The position numbers and the translations under genes were made by a program. From an uncultured Holophagaceae bacterium (GTDB taxonomy: Bacteria; Acidobacteriota; Holophagae; Holophagales; Holophagaceae), in NCBI GenBank assembly GCA_903840385.1, contig CAIMFT010000158.1:1-64000 (forward strand): 64,000 nucleotides of DNA. Direction: 5' to 3'. Of this stretch, positions 57,893 to 64,000 are shown in pieces. Within the stretch, counting starts at the first letter, position 1, and each line of letters starts with the position of its first letter. The notes beneath the pieces were generated by a model. The model had not been told where the DNA came from. It did no database searches and saw only the letters and a list, made by a program, of their open reading frames with translations.

Positions 57893-57913
57893 CCCCAATA
57901 GGCTTTTCCCCAG

Positions 57914-57949
57914 CAAAGAAACGCCCGGCATTCGCCGGGCGTTTCTTTG
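57914..57949. terminator. Bidirectional terminator between glcF and the aminotransferase gene
   Basis: CAAAGAAACGCCCGGC/GCCGGGCGTTTCTTTG, a perfect 16-bp stem with an ATTC loop, between convergent genes. Confidence 0.92.
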
Positions 57950-57964
57950 TCAGGAAAAACCAGA

Positions 57965-59116
57965 CTAGCGAGTCTGTACTGGCTCGCGGAGCCCCACTTC
58001 GGTCAGCGCGGTCGCGAGGAACGCCACGGTGCGGTCCACGTTGTGGAGCTTCTCCAGGCCGAAGAGGCCGATGCGGAAGGTCCTGAAGTCCGCAGGCTCA
58101 TCGCACTGCAGGGGGACGCCTGCGGCCACCTGCAGGCCGGCGGCGAGGAACTTCTTCCCGCTCTGGATGTCAGGGTCGGTGGTGTAGCTGACCACCACGC
58201 CCGGGGCCTGGAAGCCCTCGGCGGCCACGCTGGGCAGGCCGCAGCTCACCAGCAGGGCGCGGGCCTTGGCGCCCAGGTCAGCCTGCTCAGCCCGCAGCTT
58301 CTCGAAGCCGTAGGCCTCCATCTCCTGCATCACCGCACAGTCCTTGGTCAGGGCGTCGGTGGGCATGGTGGCGTGGTAGGCATGGCCACCGGCGAGGTAG
58401 GCATCCATGATCGCGGACCACTTCTTCAGGTCGGCAGCGAAGCTGGTGCTGGTGGTGGTACCCATGACGACCTTGGCCCGCTCGGAGAGCATCACCATGG
58501 CGGCGCAGGGGGAGCCGCTCCAGCCCTTCTGGGGGGCACTCACCAGGACATCGACCCCGATGGCTTCCATGTCGATCCACATGCAGCCCGAGGCGATGCA
58601 GTCGAGCACGAACAGGCCGCCCACGGCATGGGTGGCCTCGGCCACGGCCTTGAGGTAGTCATCCGGCAGGATGATGCCGGCGGCGGTCTCCACATGCGGG
58701 GCAATCACCACCTCGGGGCGCTCATAAGAGATGGCGGCCACGACCTCGGCGATGGGGGTCGGCACCCAGGGCGACTGACTGTCCGTGCCCGTGCGGCGGG
58801 CCTTCAGCACGATGTGGGAGGAGGGAATTCCACCCATGTCGAAGATCTGGGTCCAGCGGTAGCTGAAGAACCCATCCCGGATCACCAGGGCCTTCTTGCC
58901 GGTAGCAAACTGCCGGGCCACGGCCTCCATGCCGAAGGTGCCGCCGCCGGGCACCAGCACGGCAGCATCCGCGTGGTAGACGGACTTGAGGATGCGGTTC
59001 ATCTCCCGCATGACCTGCTGGAACTTCTTGGACATGTGGTTCAGGGCGCGGTCGGTGTAGACGACGGAGAACTCCAGCAGTCCGTCGGGGTCGATGTTGG
59101 GGAGCAGTGCGGTCAT
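57965..59116 (-). CDS. Class V aminotransferase (alanine/serine-glyoxylate type)
   Basis: A 383-residue PLP enzyme. AAVLVPGGGTFGMEAVARQF binds the PLP phosphate, PHVETAAGIILPDDYLKAVAE and FVLDCIASGCMWIDMEAIGVDVLVSAPQKGWSG carry the Asp and the PLP Lys (Lys197). This is the fold and motif set of alanine- or serine-glyoxylate aminotransferases and phosphonate transaminases. The convergent glcDEF operon makes glyoxylate, so conversion to glycine is the likely job. Start at 59116 with AGAGGA upstream; the longer frame overlaps the cupin gene and is unlikely. Amino donor not known. Confidence 0.85.
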   Translation of the reverse strand: MTALLPNIDPDGLLEFSVVYTDRALNHMSKKFQQVMREMNRILKSVYHADAAVLVPGGGTFGMEAVARQFATGKKALVIRDGFFSYRWTQIFDMGGIPSSHIVLKARRTGTDSQSPWVPTPIAEVVAAISYERPEVVIAPHVETAAGIILPDDYLKAVAEATHAVGGLFVLDCIASGCMWIDMEAIGVDVLVSAPQKGWSGSPCAAMVMLSERAKVVMGTTTSTSFAADLKKWSAIMDAYLAGGHAYHATMPTDALTKDCAVMQEMEAYGFEKLRAEQADLGAKARALLVSCGLPSVAAEGFQAPGVVVSYTTDPDIQSGKKFLAAGLQVAAGVPLQCDEPADFRTFRIGLFGLEKLHNVDRTVAFLATALTEVGLREPVQTR

Positions 59117-59139
59117 GGTTGATCCTCTTGAGAGTGGGC

Positions 59140-59547
59140 TCAGAGCCAGTTGATGTCGGTGCCGGTGGGCAGATGGGGCGCGAAGATGGAGATGAACTGG
59201 AGGTCCGCCTCCGGGGCCCGGGTGCTGTGGACGATGCCGCGGGGGCAGACATGGACGTCGCCCGCCCGGACGGGTTTCCACTCGCCATTGATGAGGAGCT
59301 CGCCACGCCCACCTGTGATGACCACGACCTCGTCGCACACCGTGTGGAAGTGGCCCGCGATGGTGGAACCCTTGACGAGGGTGCGGATCATCAGCTGGGT
59401 GCGCGGGGATTCGAAAGCAAGGTGGCTGTCCACTCCGGTGTCGGGCAGGGTCCGACCCGCATGGTGCTGCGCCAACTCAACGAGCAATGACTCGCTGGGA
59501 GTGGAATCAATCAGGCCTTTTAAATCCCCAGGGGCGTAAGCCAGCAT
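59140..59547 (-). CDS. Cupin-domain protein
   Basis: A 135-residue single-domain cupin. HFHTVCDEVVVITGGRGELLINGEWKPVRAGDVHVCPRGIVHST contains both cupin motifs with HxH, Glu and His as metal ligands. It is 23 bases upstream of the aminotransferase gene in the same direction, with AAGGAGGTG before the ATG, so a two-gene operon is likely. Possible roles are ureidoglycolate- or oxalate-type chemistry or sensing; nothing in the sequence decides. Confidence 0.88.
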   Translation of the reverse strand: MLAYAPGDLKGLIDSTPSESLLVELAQHHAGRTLPDTGVDSHLAFESPRTQLMIRTLVKGSTIAGHFHTVCDEVVVITGGRGELLINGEWKPVRAGDVHVCPRGIVHSTRAPEADLQFISIFAPHLPTGTDINWL

Positions 59548-59876
59548 GAGGCACCTCCTTCGGCGATAAGGCTGAACCTGATTCCCTTAGAATACAAGTC
59601 CATCAAGAAAGGAATTTCCAGCGGTAAAGAACTGCTCTAAGCCAATCATGCCCGAGTTTCCCCAAGTGGTTGCTGGTGCAACAGACCAGGCAGAAAAAGG
59701 CGGCAAGGCAACCATTCGGTTCACTGCGCTAAAGGTCTGGCCGTGGCCCTCCTGGGTGGAGAAGTGGCTCCCCTGGCGGCAGCGGCCTGGTTTAGGGACG
59801 GTCTCCGCCAGCCGATAGGTATCCATTGCCAGGGGGTGTCGTGGTCCGATCGGCTCGGTACGGTTGGCATGGAAGG
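59548..59876. other. Spacer upstream of the beta-lactamase-fold gene
   Basis: About 330 bases without a recognisable gene. A 79-codon frame on the minus strand (59587-59826) lacks a ribosome site or known domain. Divergent promoters for the cupin gene and the beta-lactamase-fold gene should lie here, but no clear -35/-10 pair was found. Confidence 0.5.
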
Positions 59877-61460
59877 ATGGCCCCCTTCAGCATCCTGATG
59901 TTGATCTGCCTGAGCTTGCTCCGGTGCGGGGGTGGTACGGCCGCTTCTGCTCCAGCGCCCCTACCCACGATTACCCAGTTCACAGCTTCCCCCAGCCTGA
60001 TCACTGCGGGGAGCTCCGCCACCCTTGGGTGGGCGGTCTCCGGCGCCACGACCCTCCGCATTGACCCCAGCGTGGGTGCGGTGAGCGGCACGACCTCTCT
60101 TGTCGTGCCCGGCATCACCACTGCCTACACGCTCACCGCAGCAGGTGCTGGCGGCACCGCAACGGCTCAAGTCACCGTGACCGTGGTCCCATCGACGCCC
60201 TCTCCCATGCTCCCCGCCTCAATCACCAGTGGCATCGATACCATTTATTCGTTCGCCAACGGTGCCAACGCGGGCAAGCCAGGTGGGATGGTCGCCGTAG
60301 CCCTCGATGGCAAGATCATCTATCAGAAAGCCTATGGCATGGCCCAAGTCGCCGAAGGGGTACCCAGCGATGCCGGGGCGCCCTACTATCTGGCCTCCAC
60401 GTCCAAGCAATTCACTGCCATGGCGGTCTTGCTGTGCCAGGAACGCGGCTGGCTCAAGACCACCGATGAGCTGCGAGCCCACTTCCCGGACCTTGATCCG
60501 GTGTTCGACGGCATCAAGCTCCAGAACCTCCTAAACATGAACAGTTCCATCTACGATGTCGGTACTGGGAACCAGACCGCAACCACAGCCCAGATGTACC
60601 AAACCCTCAAGGATGAGGGGGCCTATGGTGTCGTGGTCACCGAACGCCCAGCCGGCAGCGTTTACAAATACACCAACATGAATTACGCACTGTTGGCGTT
60701 GATCGTGGAAAAGGTCTCTGGACAGTCCTTTCGAAGGTTCGTCCAGACGGAGGTTTTCGACAAGCTTGGCATGTCGCATTCCGTTGTCCATGACGATCCG
60801 GCCTTGGCGGTGCCAGGGCAACCCCATGGCTACGATGAGAGTCTGAACCTCTGGTCCACGGCAGCCACCACCTCTCCAGCCTTTGGAATGACTGGGGTGA
60901 TCACCACGGTCAACGATCTGCTGCTTTGGGATGAGAATTTTTACGCCAACCAGCTGGGGAGCCAGAGTCAGGCTTTGATCACGCTCATGGAGAAGCCCTC
61001 CTTGGGAAACTACGCCTGCGGCCTCATCGTCGACACCGCAGGAGGCTACAGGAGGGTTCAACACACCGGTCGCTGGCTGGGCTTCTTGACCGGTCACTAT
61101 CGCTATCCGACCCTGAAAATGACCGTTTTCGTGCTGCTCAACCGTGATGATCAGCGGTTGCAGCTTCCCGGGCACAACATCGCAACGCTATTCATGAATA
61201 CGGTCTGTTTTGTCAGCAGTGTGCCTGCCGCGGCAAAGCTCGCCGTGCCCTATCACCATGCCTACTCAGCCACCGGGGCTCCCCGCCCGACCTATTCCCT
61301 CCTCAGCGGCACCCTACCCCCGGGACTGGTCCTTTCCGCTGCCGGCGTCCTCTCCGGCACGCCCACCACCGCTGGAACCTACAGCGGTGTGGTCCAAGCG
61401 CTGAGTGGCACCAAGTCGGCCACGCAAAATGTGAGCCTGGTGGTAGCCACCAACCCTTGA
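59877..61460 (+). CDS. Beta-lactamase-family serine hydrolase with Ig-like domains
   Basis: A 527-residue exported protein. A hydrophobic start (PFSILMLICLSLLRCGGG) is signal-like, perhaps a lipoprotein; then an Ig-like domain (about 32-105, ITQFTASPSLITAGSSATLGW). The beta-lactamase/class C fold (about 115-440) has the catalytic SxxK as Ser174-Thr-Ser-Lys177, a YTN tripeptide (KYTNMNY) and HTG in QHTGRWLG. A He_PIG-like Ig domain (LSGTLPPGLVLSAAGVLSGTPTTAGTY) ends it. Members are D-aminopeptidases, esterases or PBP-like proteins rather than antibiotic resistance enzymes. Base composition is visibly less GC-rich than in neighbours, hinting at transfer. The start is uncertain; 59877 and a TTG at 59826 are options. 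Confidence 0.8.
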   Translation: MAPFSILMLICLSLLRCGGGTAASAPAPLPTITQFTASPSLITAGSSATLGWAVSGATTLRIDPSVGAVSGTTSLVVPGITTAYTLTAAGAGGTATAQVTVTVVPSTPSPMLPASITSGIDTIYSFANGANAGKPGGMVAVALDGKIIYQKAYGMAQVAEGVPSDAGAPYYLASTSKQFTAMAVLLCQERGWLKTTDELRAHFPDLDPVFDGIKLQNLLNMNSSIYDVGTGNQTATTAQMYQTLKDEGAYGVVVTERPAGSVYKYTNMNYALLALIVEKVSGQSFRRFVQTEVFDKLGMSHSVVHDDPALAVPGQPHGYDESLNLWSTAATTSPAFGMTGVITTVNDLLLWDENFYANQLGSQSQALITLMEKPSLGNYACGLIVDTAGGYRRVQHTGRWLGFLTGHYRYPTLKMTVFVLLNRDDQRLQLPGHNIATLFMNTVCFVSSVPAAAKLAVPYHHAYSATGAPRPTYSLLSGTLPPGLVLSAAGVLSGTPTTAGTYSGVVQALSGTKSATQNVSLVVATNP

Positions 61461-61530
61461 CCAACCCGGACCCATAACGCCTGGGTCTCATCTACGCCTC
61501 ATCGAGCCATTCCTGACCTCGTTGGTTGGC

Positions 61531-61560
61531 AAAAAATAAACCCCCTGACGAATCAGGGGG
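61531..61560 (-). terminator. Terminator downstream of the tRNA-Ala region
   Basis: CCCCCTGA/TCAGGGGG with a CGAA loop; on the minus strand it is followed by TTTATTTTTT. It probably ends the tRNA-Ala transcript. Confidence 0.88.
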
Positions 61561-61562
61561 TT

Positions 61563-61584
61563 ACTGGTGGACCTGATCAGGATC
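61563..61584 (-). repeat. Displaced copy of the tRNA-Ala 3' end (22-bp direct repeat)
   Basis: These 22 bases are identical to 61729-61750, the last part of tRNA-Ala with its CCA. The copy lies two bases from the terminator. A second 13-base match, TGACGACCTCTGC, lies at 61651-61663 (61755-61767 in the tRNA). Between them are palindromes: GCAGGCTCC/GGAGCCTGC (61619-61639). Either an old integration scar at the tRNA 3' end or a ruined tandem tRNA copy. Confidence 0.8.
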
Positions 61585-61730
61585 AAGGGGCCCGCCTCCG
61601 ATCCCGCAGGGAGCGGGAGCAGGCTCCAGTGGAGCCTGCGATAGGTGGGATGACGACCTCTGCCTTCAGAATCGGCGAGGTCGTCCACGAAACGAGAACG
61701 GCGGCCCGAAGACCGCCGCACTGTCTGGAC

Positions 61731-61806
61731 TGGTGGACCTGATCAGGATCGAACTGACGACCTCTGCATTGCGAACGCAGCGCTCTCCCAGCTGAGCTAC
61801 AGGCCC
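61731..61806 (-). tRNA. tRNA-Ala (CGC anticodon)
   Basis: A 76-base tRNA with encoded CCA. The acceptor GGGCCTG/CAGGTCC has the G3:U70 wobble that identifies alanine tRNA. D arm GTAGCTCAGCTGGGAGAGC, anticodon stem CTGCG/TGCAG around TTCGCAA (anticodon CGC), T arm TCAGTTCGATCCTGA. Confidence 0.96.
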
Positions 61807-61890
61807 TGGGCCCTCCAGTCTAACGGACCCCGGATCAGCGTCAATCCGGAGGGTGTGACCGAGCACTGGCTGGGGCCCAAAGGCCGACAA

Positions 61891-61927
61891 AGACAGAGGC
61901 CCGGGAACAGGTCCCGGGCCTCTGTCT
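61891..61927 (-). terminator. Terminator of the second TonB receptor gene
   Basis: AGACAGAGGCCCGGGA/TCCCGGGCCTCTGTCT, a perfect 16-bp stem with an ACAGG loop, 15 bases after the stop codon on the minus strand. Confidence 0.85.
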
Positions 61928-61941
61928 GGGTGCTGCTTTGC

Positions 61942-64000
61942 CTAGAACACGAACCGCAGGCCGAACTGGGTGCGGCGCGGGGCGTAGAGGCTGGTGGGCT
62001 GGCCGAGCGAGCTGCTGTGCATGCTGGGCTGGAAGTTGTACCCGGTCTGCTTATTGGCCACGTTGTAGACATCGATCATGCCCTCCATGCGAGAGAGCTT
62101 GGTCTTGAAGATGGTCTGGATGTAGCTCAGGTCCATCTGGTAGTGGGAGGGCGTGACGCGGGAACCGGCGGGCTCAGAATAGCGGTTGGTGTCGATGGTG
62201 CTGGTGCTGCCCTGGGTGGTGCGGTCCGTCAGGTAGGCCTCATAGCTCGAGTACTGCCAGGGCTGGCCGGACTGGTAGATGAAGTAGGCGCCGATCTTGG
62301 CCTGCCAGGGCAGCTCGTAGGTGCCGAAGACCTTCAGCTTGTGGCGACGGTCGCCGGACAGGTTGCCGTACTTGTTGTTCCACATCTGCCGGCCGAAGTC
62401 GTCACCGATGTTGGAGGAGCCCACGAAGATGTTGGAGTCATTGCCGTTGGCGGCAGTGGAGTTGTCCTGGTCAAAGTTGCCGTAGTAGTGGCTCCAGGAG
62501 TAGGAGGCGTTGAGGTAGGTCTTGGCGCCCTTGTACTCGAGCTCGGCGGTCAGCTCGTAGTACTTGGTGAAGGAGCCATCCAGCTGGGCCACGATGAAGG
62601 TGCTCTTGGTGGCGGCGATGTTGGCCAGGGCTGTGTTGCCGTTGAGCTGGTTCAGCATCAGGTCCAGATTGGGGATGTAGTAGGTCTGGGGGCCGTAGGG
62701 GTTGTTGAACATGACCCGGGCACCGTTGTCGGTGTCTTCCCAGAAGTTGACACTCTTGCGGTAGCGGCCGTAGAAGCGGCCAGAGAGGCCCTTGCCAAAG
62801 TCCTTGGTGGTGCCGAGCAGGAACTCATCCGTGTGGCGGGGCTTCATGCCCGGGGTGAAGAGCTTGCCGGTGGAGGAGGCGTCCGTCTGGTGGTCCACCT
62901 GGGTGCCGGTGGCATTGAAGTACACGTTGACGGTGGCCGCCAGGTTGCGGTCCCAGGAGGCAGCGCGGGGCAGCGAAGACACGGAGGGCACGAAGCGGGC
63001 GTAGTTGCCGTAGACCGTGTCTTCCTTGGCATAGTTCCAGGTCACGCCCAGGCGGGGCTGGAGGGTATCGGCAAACTTGATCTCCTTCTCCAGGTACTTG
63101 TTGCCCCGGGCCAGGACATAGCCCGAGAGCTGGGTGCTGTCTTCCCGCAGGCCGGACCCATAGAGCTTGTCATCGCTGATGACCAGGCCGACGTTGAAGG
63201 TGAAGCTCTGCCACTTGATCTTGTCGTTGATCTCGTAGTTGGTGGCCACGTACTCGGAGTGGATCACGGGCACGCCCGAAATGCCCTGCTGGTTCACGGC
63301 CGCCACGTAGCTGTAGGGCAGGCGGGCGATGGGGGACAGCGGGGGGTAGACGGCGGTGGAGCCGCTGCCCGAGGGCGCTGCCAGGGAGATCAGGCCCCAG
63401 CCGTTGGAGATGCGGTAGAGGTCTTCCGCTTCCTTGGACCACTGGACGCCAGCGTGGATCGTGTGGGTGACGCTGCTGCCAAAGACGCCGTCGTAGGCCA
63501 GTTCGTGGCTGCGGCGGAAGAAGTTCTGGTTGTTGATGGAGTTGTAGCCGCCCACATAGCCGCCACCGGTGGGGAGGCCTGTGGTGGGGCTGATGTAGCC
63601 GTACTTCGTGGTCAGGGGAGCGATGAAGGCGTTGTAGGCCGCCTGGGCGGTGGAGGGCGCGCTGCCACCAAGGGCCGAAGGCACCAGGAACTGGCCCTGG
63701 GTGTTGAGGGCCGTCACGTCGAGGCTACCGGTGAAGGAGGCCGTCACAGGGGAGCGGTAGTCCGGGTGGTCCGCAGCCTTCAGGATGAAGCTGGTGGACT
63801 TGAAGTTGATGAAGCTGTTGTCCGTGACGTTCCAGCTGGCCTCGATGGTGCCGATCTTCATCTTGCTGTTGGCGCCCACGCCGGTGGTGTCGGCATAGGC
63901 GTTGGAGGCATAGCCGGAGTGCTGGACCGTCTCATCCGAGTCCCGGTAGCTGGCGTGGATCAGCAGGTTGGACACCGGCGCATAGGTCAGCTTGCCGAAG
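61942..64000 (-). CDS. TonB-dependent receptor, C-terminal part (5' end outside window)
   Basis: 686 codons are open up to the window edge (frame from 63999). The sequence is a run of amphipathic beta-strands of an outer-membrane barrel (LLIHASYRDSDET, FINFKSTSFIL, YELTAELEYKGAKTYLNASYSWSHYYG) ending in the BAM-type aromatic Phe (RTQFGLRFVF), as in Oar-like receptors of Acidobacteriota. The signal, regulatory-like and plug domains lie outside, so the ligand cannot be judged. It differs from the receptor at 737-3802 in sequence. A hairpin terminator follows. Confidence 0.88.
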   Translation of the reverse strand, partial: FGKLTYAPVSNLLIHASYRDSDETVQHSGYASNAYADTTGVGANSKMKIGTIEASWNVTDNSFINFKSTSFILKAADHPDYRSPVTASFTGSLDVTALNTQGQFLVPSALGGSAPSTAQAAYNAFIAPLTTKYGYISPTTGLPTGGGYVGGYNSINNQNFFRRSHELAYDGVFGSSVTHTIHAGVQWSKEAEDLYRISNGWGLISLAAPSGSGSTAVYPPLSPIARLPYSYVAAVNQQGISGVPVIHSEYVATNYEINDKIKWQSFTFNVGLVISDDKLYGSGLREDSTQLSGYVLARGNKYLEKEIKFADTLQPRLGVTWNYAKEDTVYGNYARFVPSVSSLPRAASWDRNLAATVNVYFNATGTQVDHQTDASSTGKLFTPGMKPRHTDEFLLGTTKDFGKGLSGRFYGRYRKSVNFWEDTDNGARVMFNNPYGPQTYYIPNLDLMLNQLNGNTALANIAATKSTFIVAQLDGSFTKYYELTAELEYKGAKTYLNASYSWSHYYGNFDQDNSTAANGNDSNIFVGSSNIGDDFGRQMWNNKYGNLSGDRRHKLKVFGTYELPWQAKIGAYFIYQSGQPWQYSSYEAYLTDRTTQGSTSTIDTNRYSEPAGSRVTPSHYQMDLSYIQTIFKTKLSRMEGMIDVYNVANKQTGYNFQPSMHSSSLGQPTSLYAPRRTQFGLRFVF

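Noticed and set aside
59587-59826. 79-codon minus-strand frame between the cupin and beta-lactamase-fold genes
   Set aside because: No ribosome site, atypical composition, overlaps the probable promoter region.
59877-61460. Antibiotic-resistance beta-lactamase
   Set aside because: The fold matches the broad serine hydrolase/PBP-like group with Ig-like domains; nothing shows beta-lactam hydrolysis.
61666-61890. Small minus-strand frame across tRNA-Ala giving the peptide ILIRSTS
   Set aside because: This peptide is a known artefact of translating tRNA 3' ends; the tRNA explains the sequence.

Overview
The window is a GC-rich (roughly two-thirds G+C), densely packed bacterial chromosome segment. 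Many neighbouring genes overlap by the four bases ATGA. The gene content points to a Gram-negative (LpxK, TonB-dependent receptors, secretin, TatAC) of the Acidobacteriota, most like Holophagae/Geothrix. The main reasons are large receptors with an N-terminal carboxypeptidase-regulatory-like domain, a secretin operon with TPR and cohesin-like domains, and the general gene style. The taxon is an inference; there is no rRNA here. No CRISPR array, prophage, IS element or obvious defence island was found.

Layout: 1-5.1 kb holds the end of moaE, a large outer-membrane receptor preceded by a C10 tract, and a lipase-like hydrolase. 5.2-10.5 kb holds an imuB-dnaE2 mutagenesis cassette without imuA, followed by an AT-rich spacer and a MerR-type regulator with a CarH-type cobalamin domain (complete Trp-x9-Glu-His signature). 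10.5-17 kb holds mazG, a minus-strand operon (degenerate NtrC-like regulator, MoxR ATPase, RodZ-like protein, conserved hypothetical) and an AroD-AroE fusion. 17.2-20.2 kb is a divergent pair: a DASS dicarboxylate transporter with an unusual Ala/Lys/Pro insertion and a tartrate/D-malate-type dehydrogenase. 20.3-25.4 kb has tRNA-Gly and a Liv-type ABC transporter with fused LivM-LivG. 25.4-34.3 kb has lpxK, free-methionine-sulfoxide reductase, a cNMP/FHA protein, etfBA, murG, tatAC and ugd. 34.4-41.3 kb has a TolQ/ExbB-like gene overlapped by a deacetylase gene with no ordinary start codon, then yaaA, a DUF309 gene, nadB, a SHOCT protein, a Sua5/YciO gene, a Nudix gene and rpsO. 41.5-47.4 kb has tRNA-Leu and a six-gene PilMNOP/secretin/pseudopilin operon without ATPase or platform protein. 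47.6-53.7 kb has smc, a TPR protein and ruvA. 53.8-59.5 kb is a glycolate/glyoxylate module: glcDEF facing an aminotransferase and a cupin gene. 59.9-64 kb has a beta-lactamase-fold protein with Ig-like domains, a tRNA-Ala with a displaced copy of its 3' end, and a second TonB-dependent receptor cut by the window edge.

Genes that appear to work together: ImuB with DnaE2 (translesion synthesis), possibly under a light/B12 regulator next door; the transporter with the dehydrogenase (C4-dicarboxylate use); GlcDEF with the aminotransferase (glycolate to glyoxylate to glycine); and the PilMNOP-secretin-pseudopilin set (type IV pilus or type II secretion machine). The best leads for something new are the CarH-like regulator beside the mutasome, the tRNA-Ala scar, the CTG-start candidate, the EF-hand inside a TonB receptor, and two AT-rich spacers 42 kb apart that share a 13-mer and DnaA-box-like sites.
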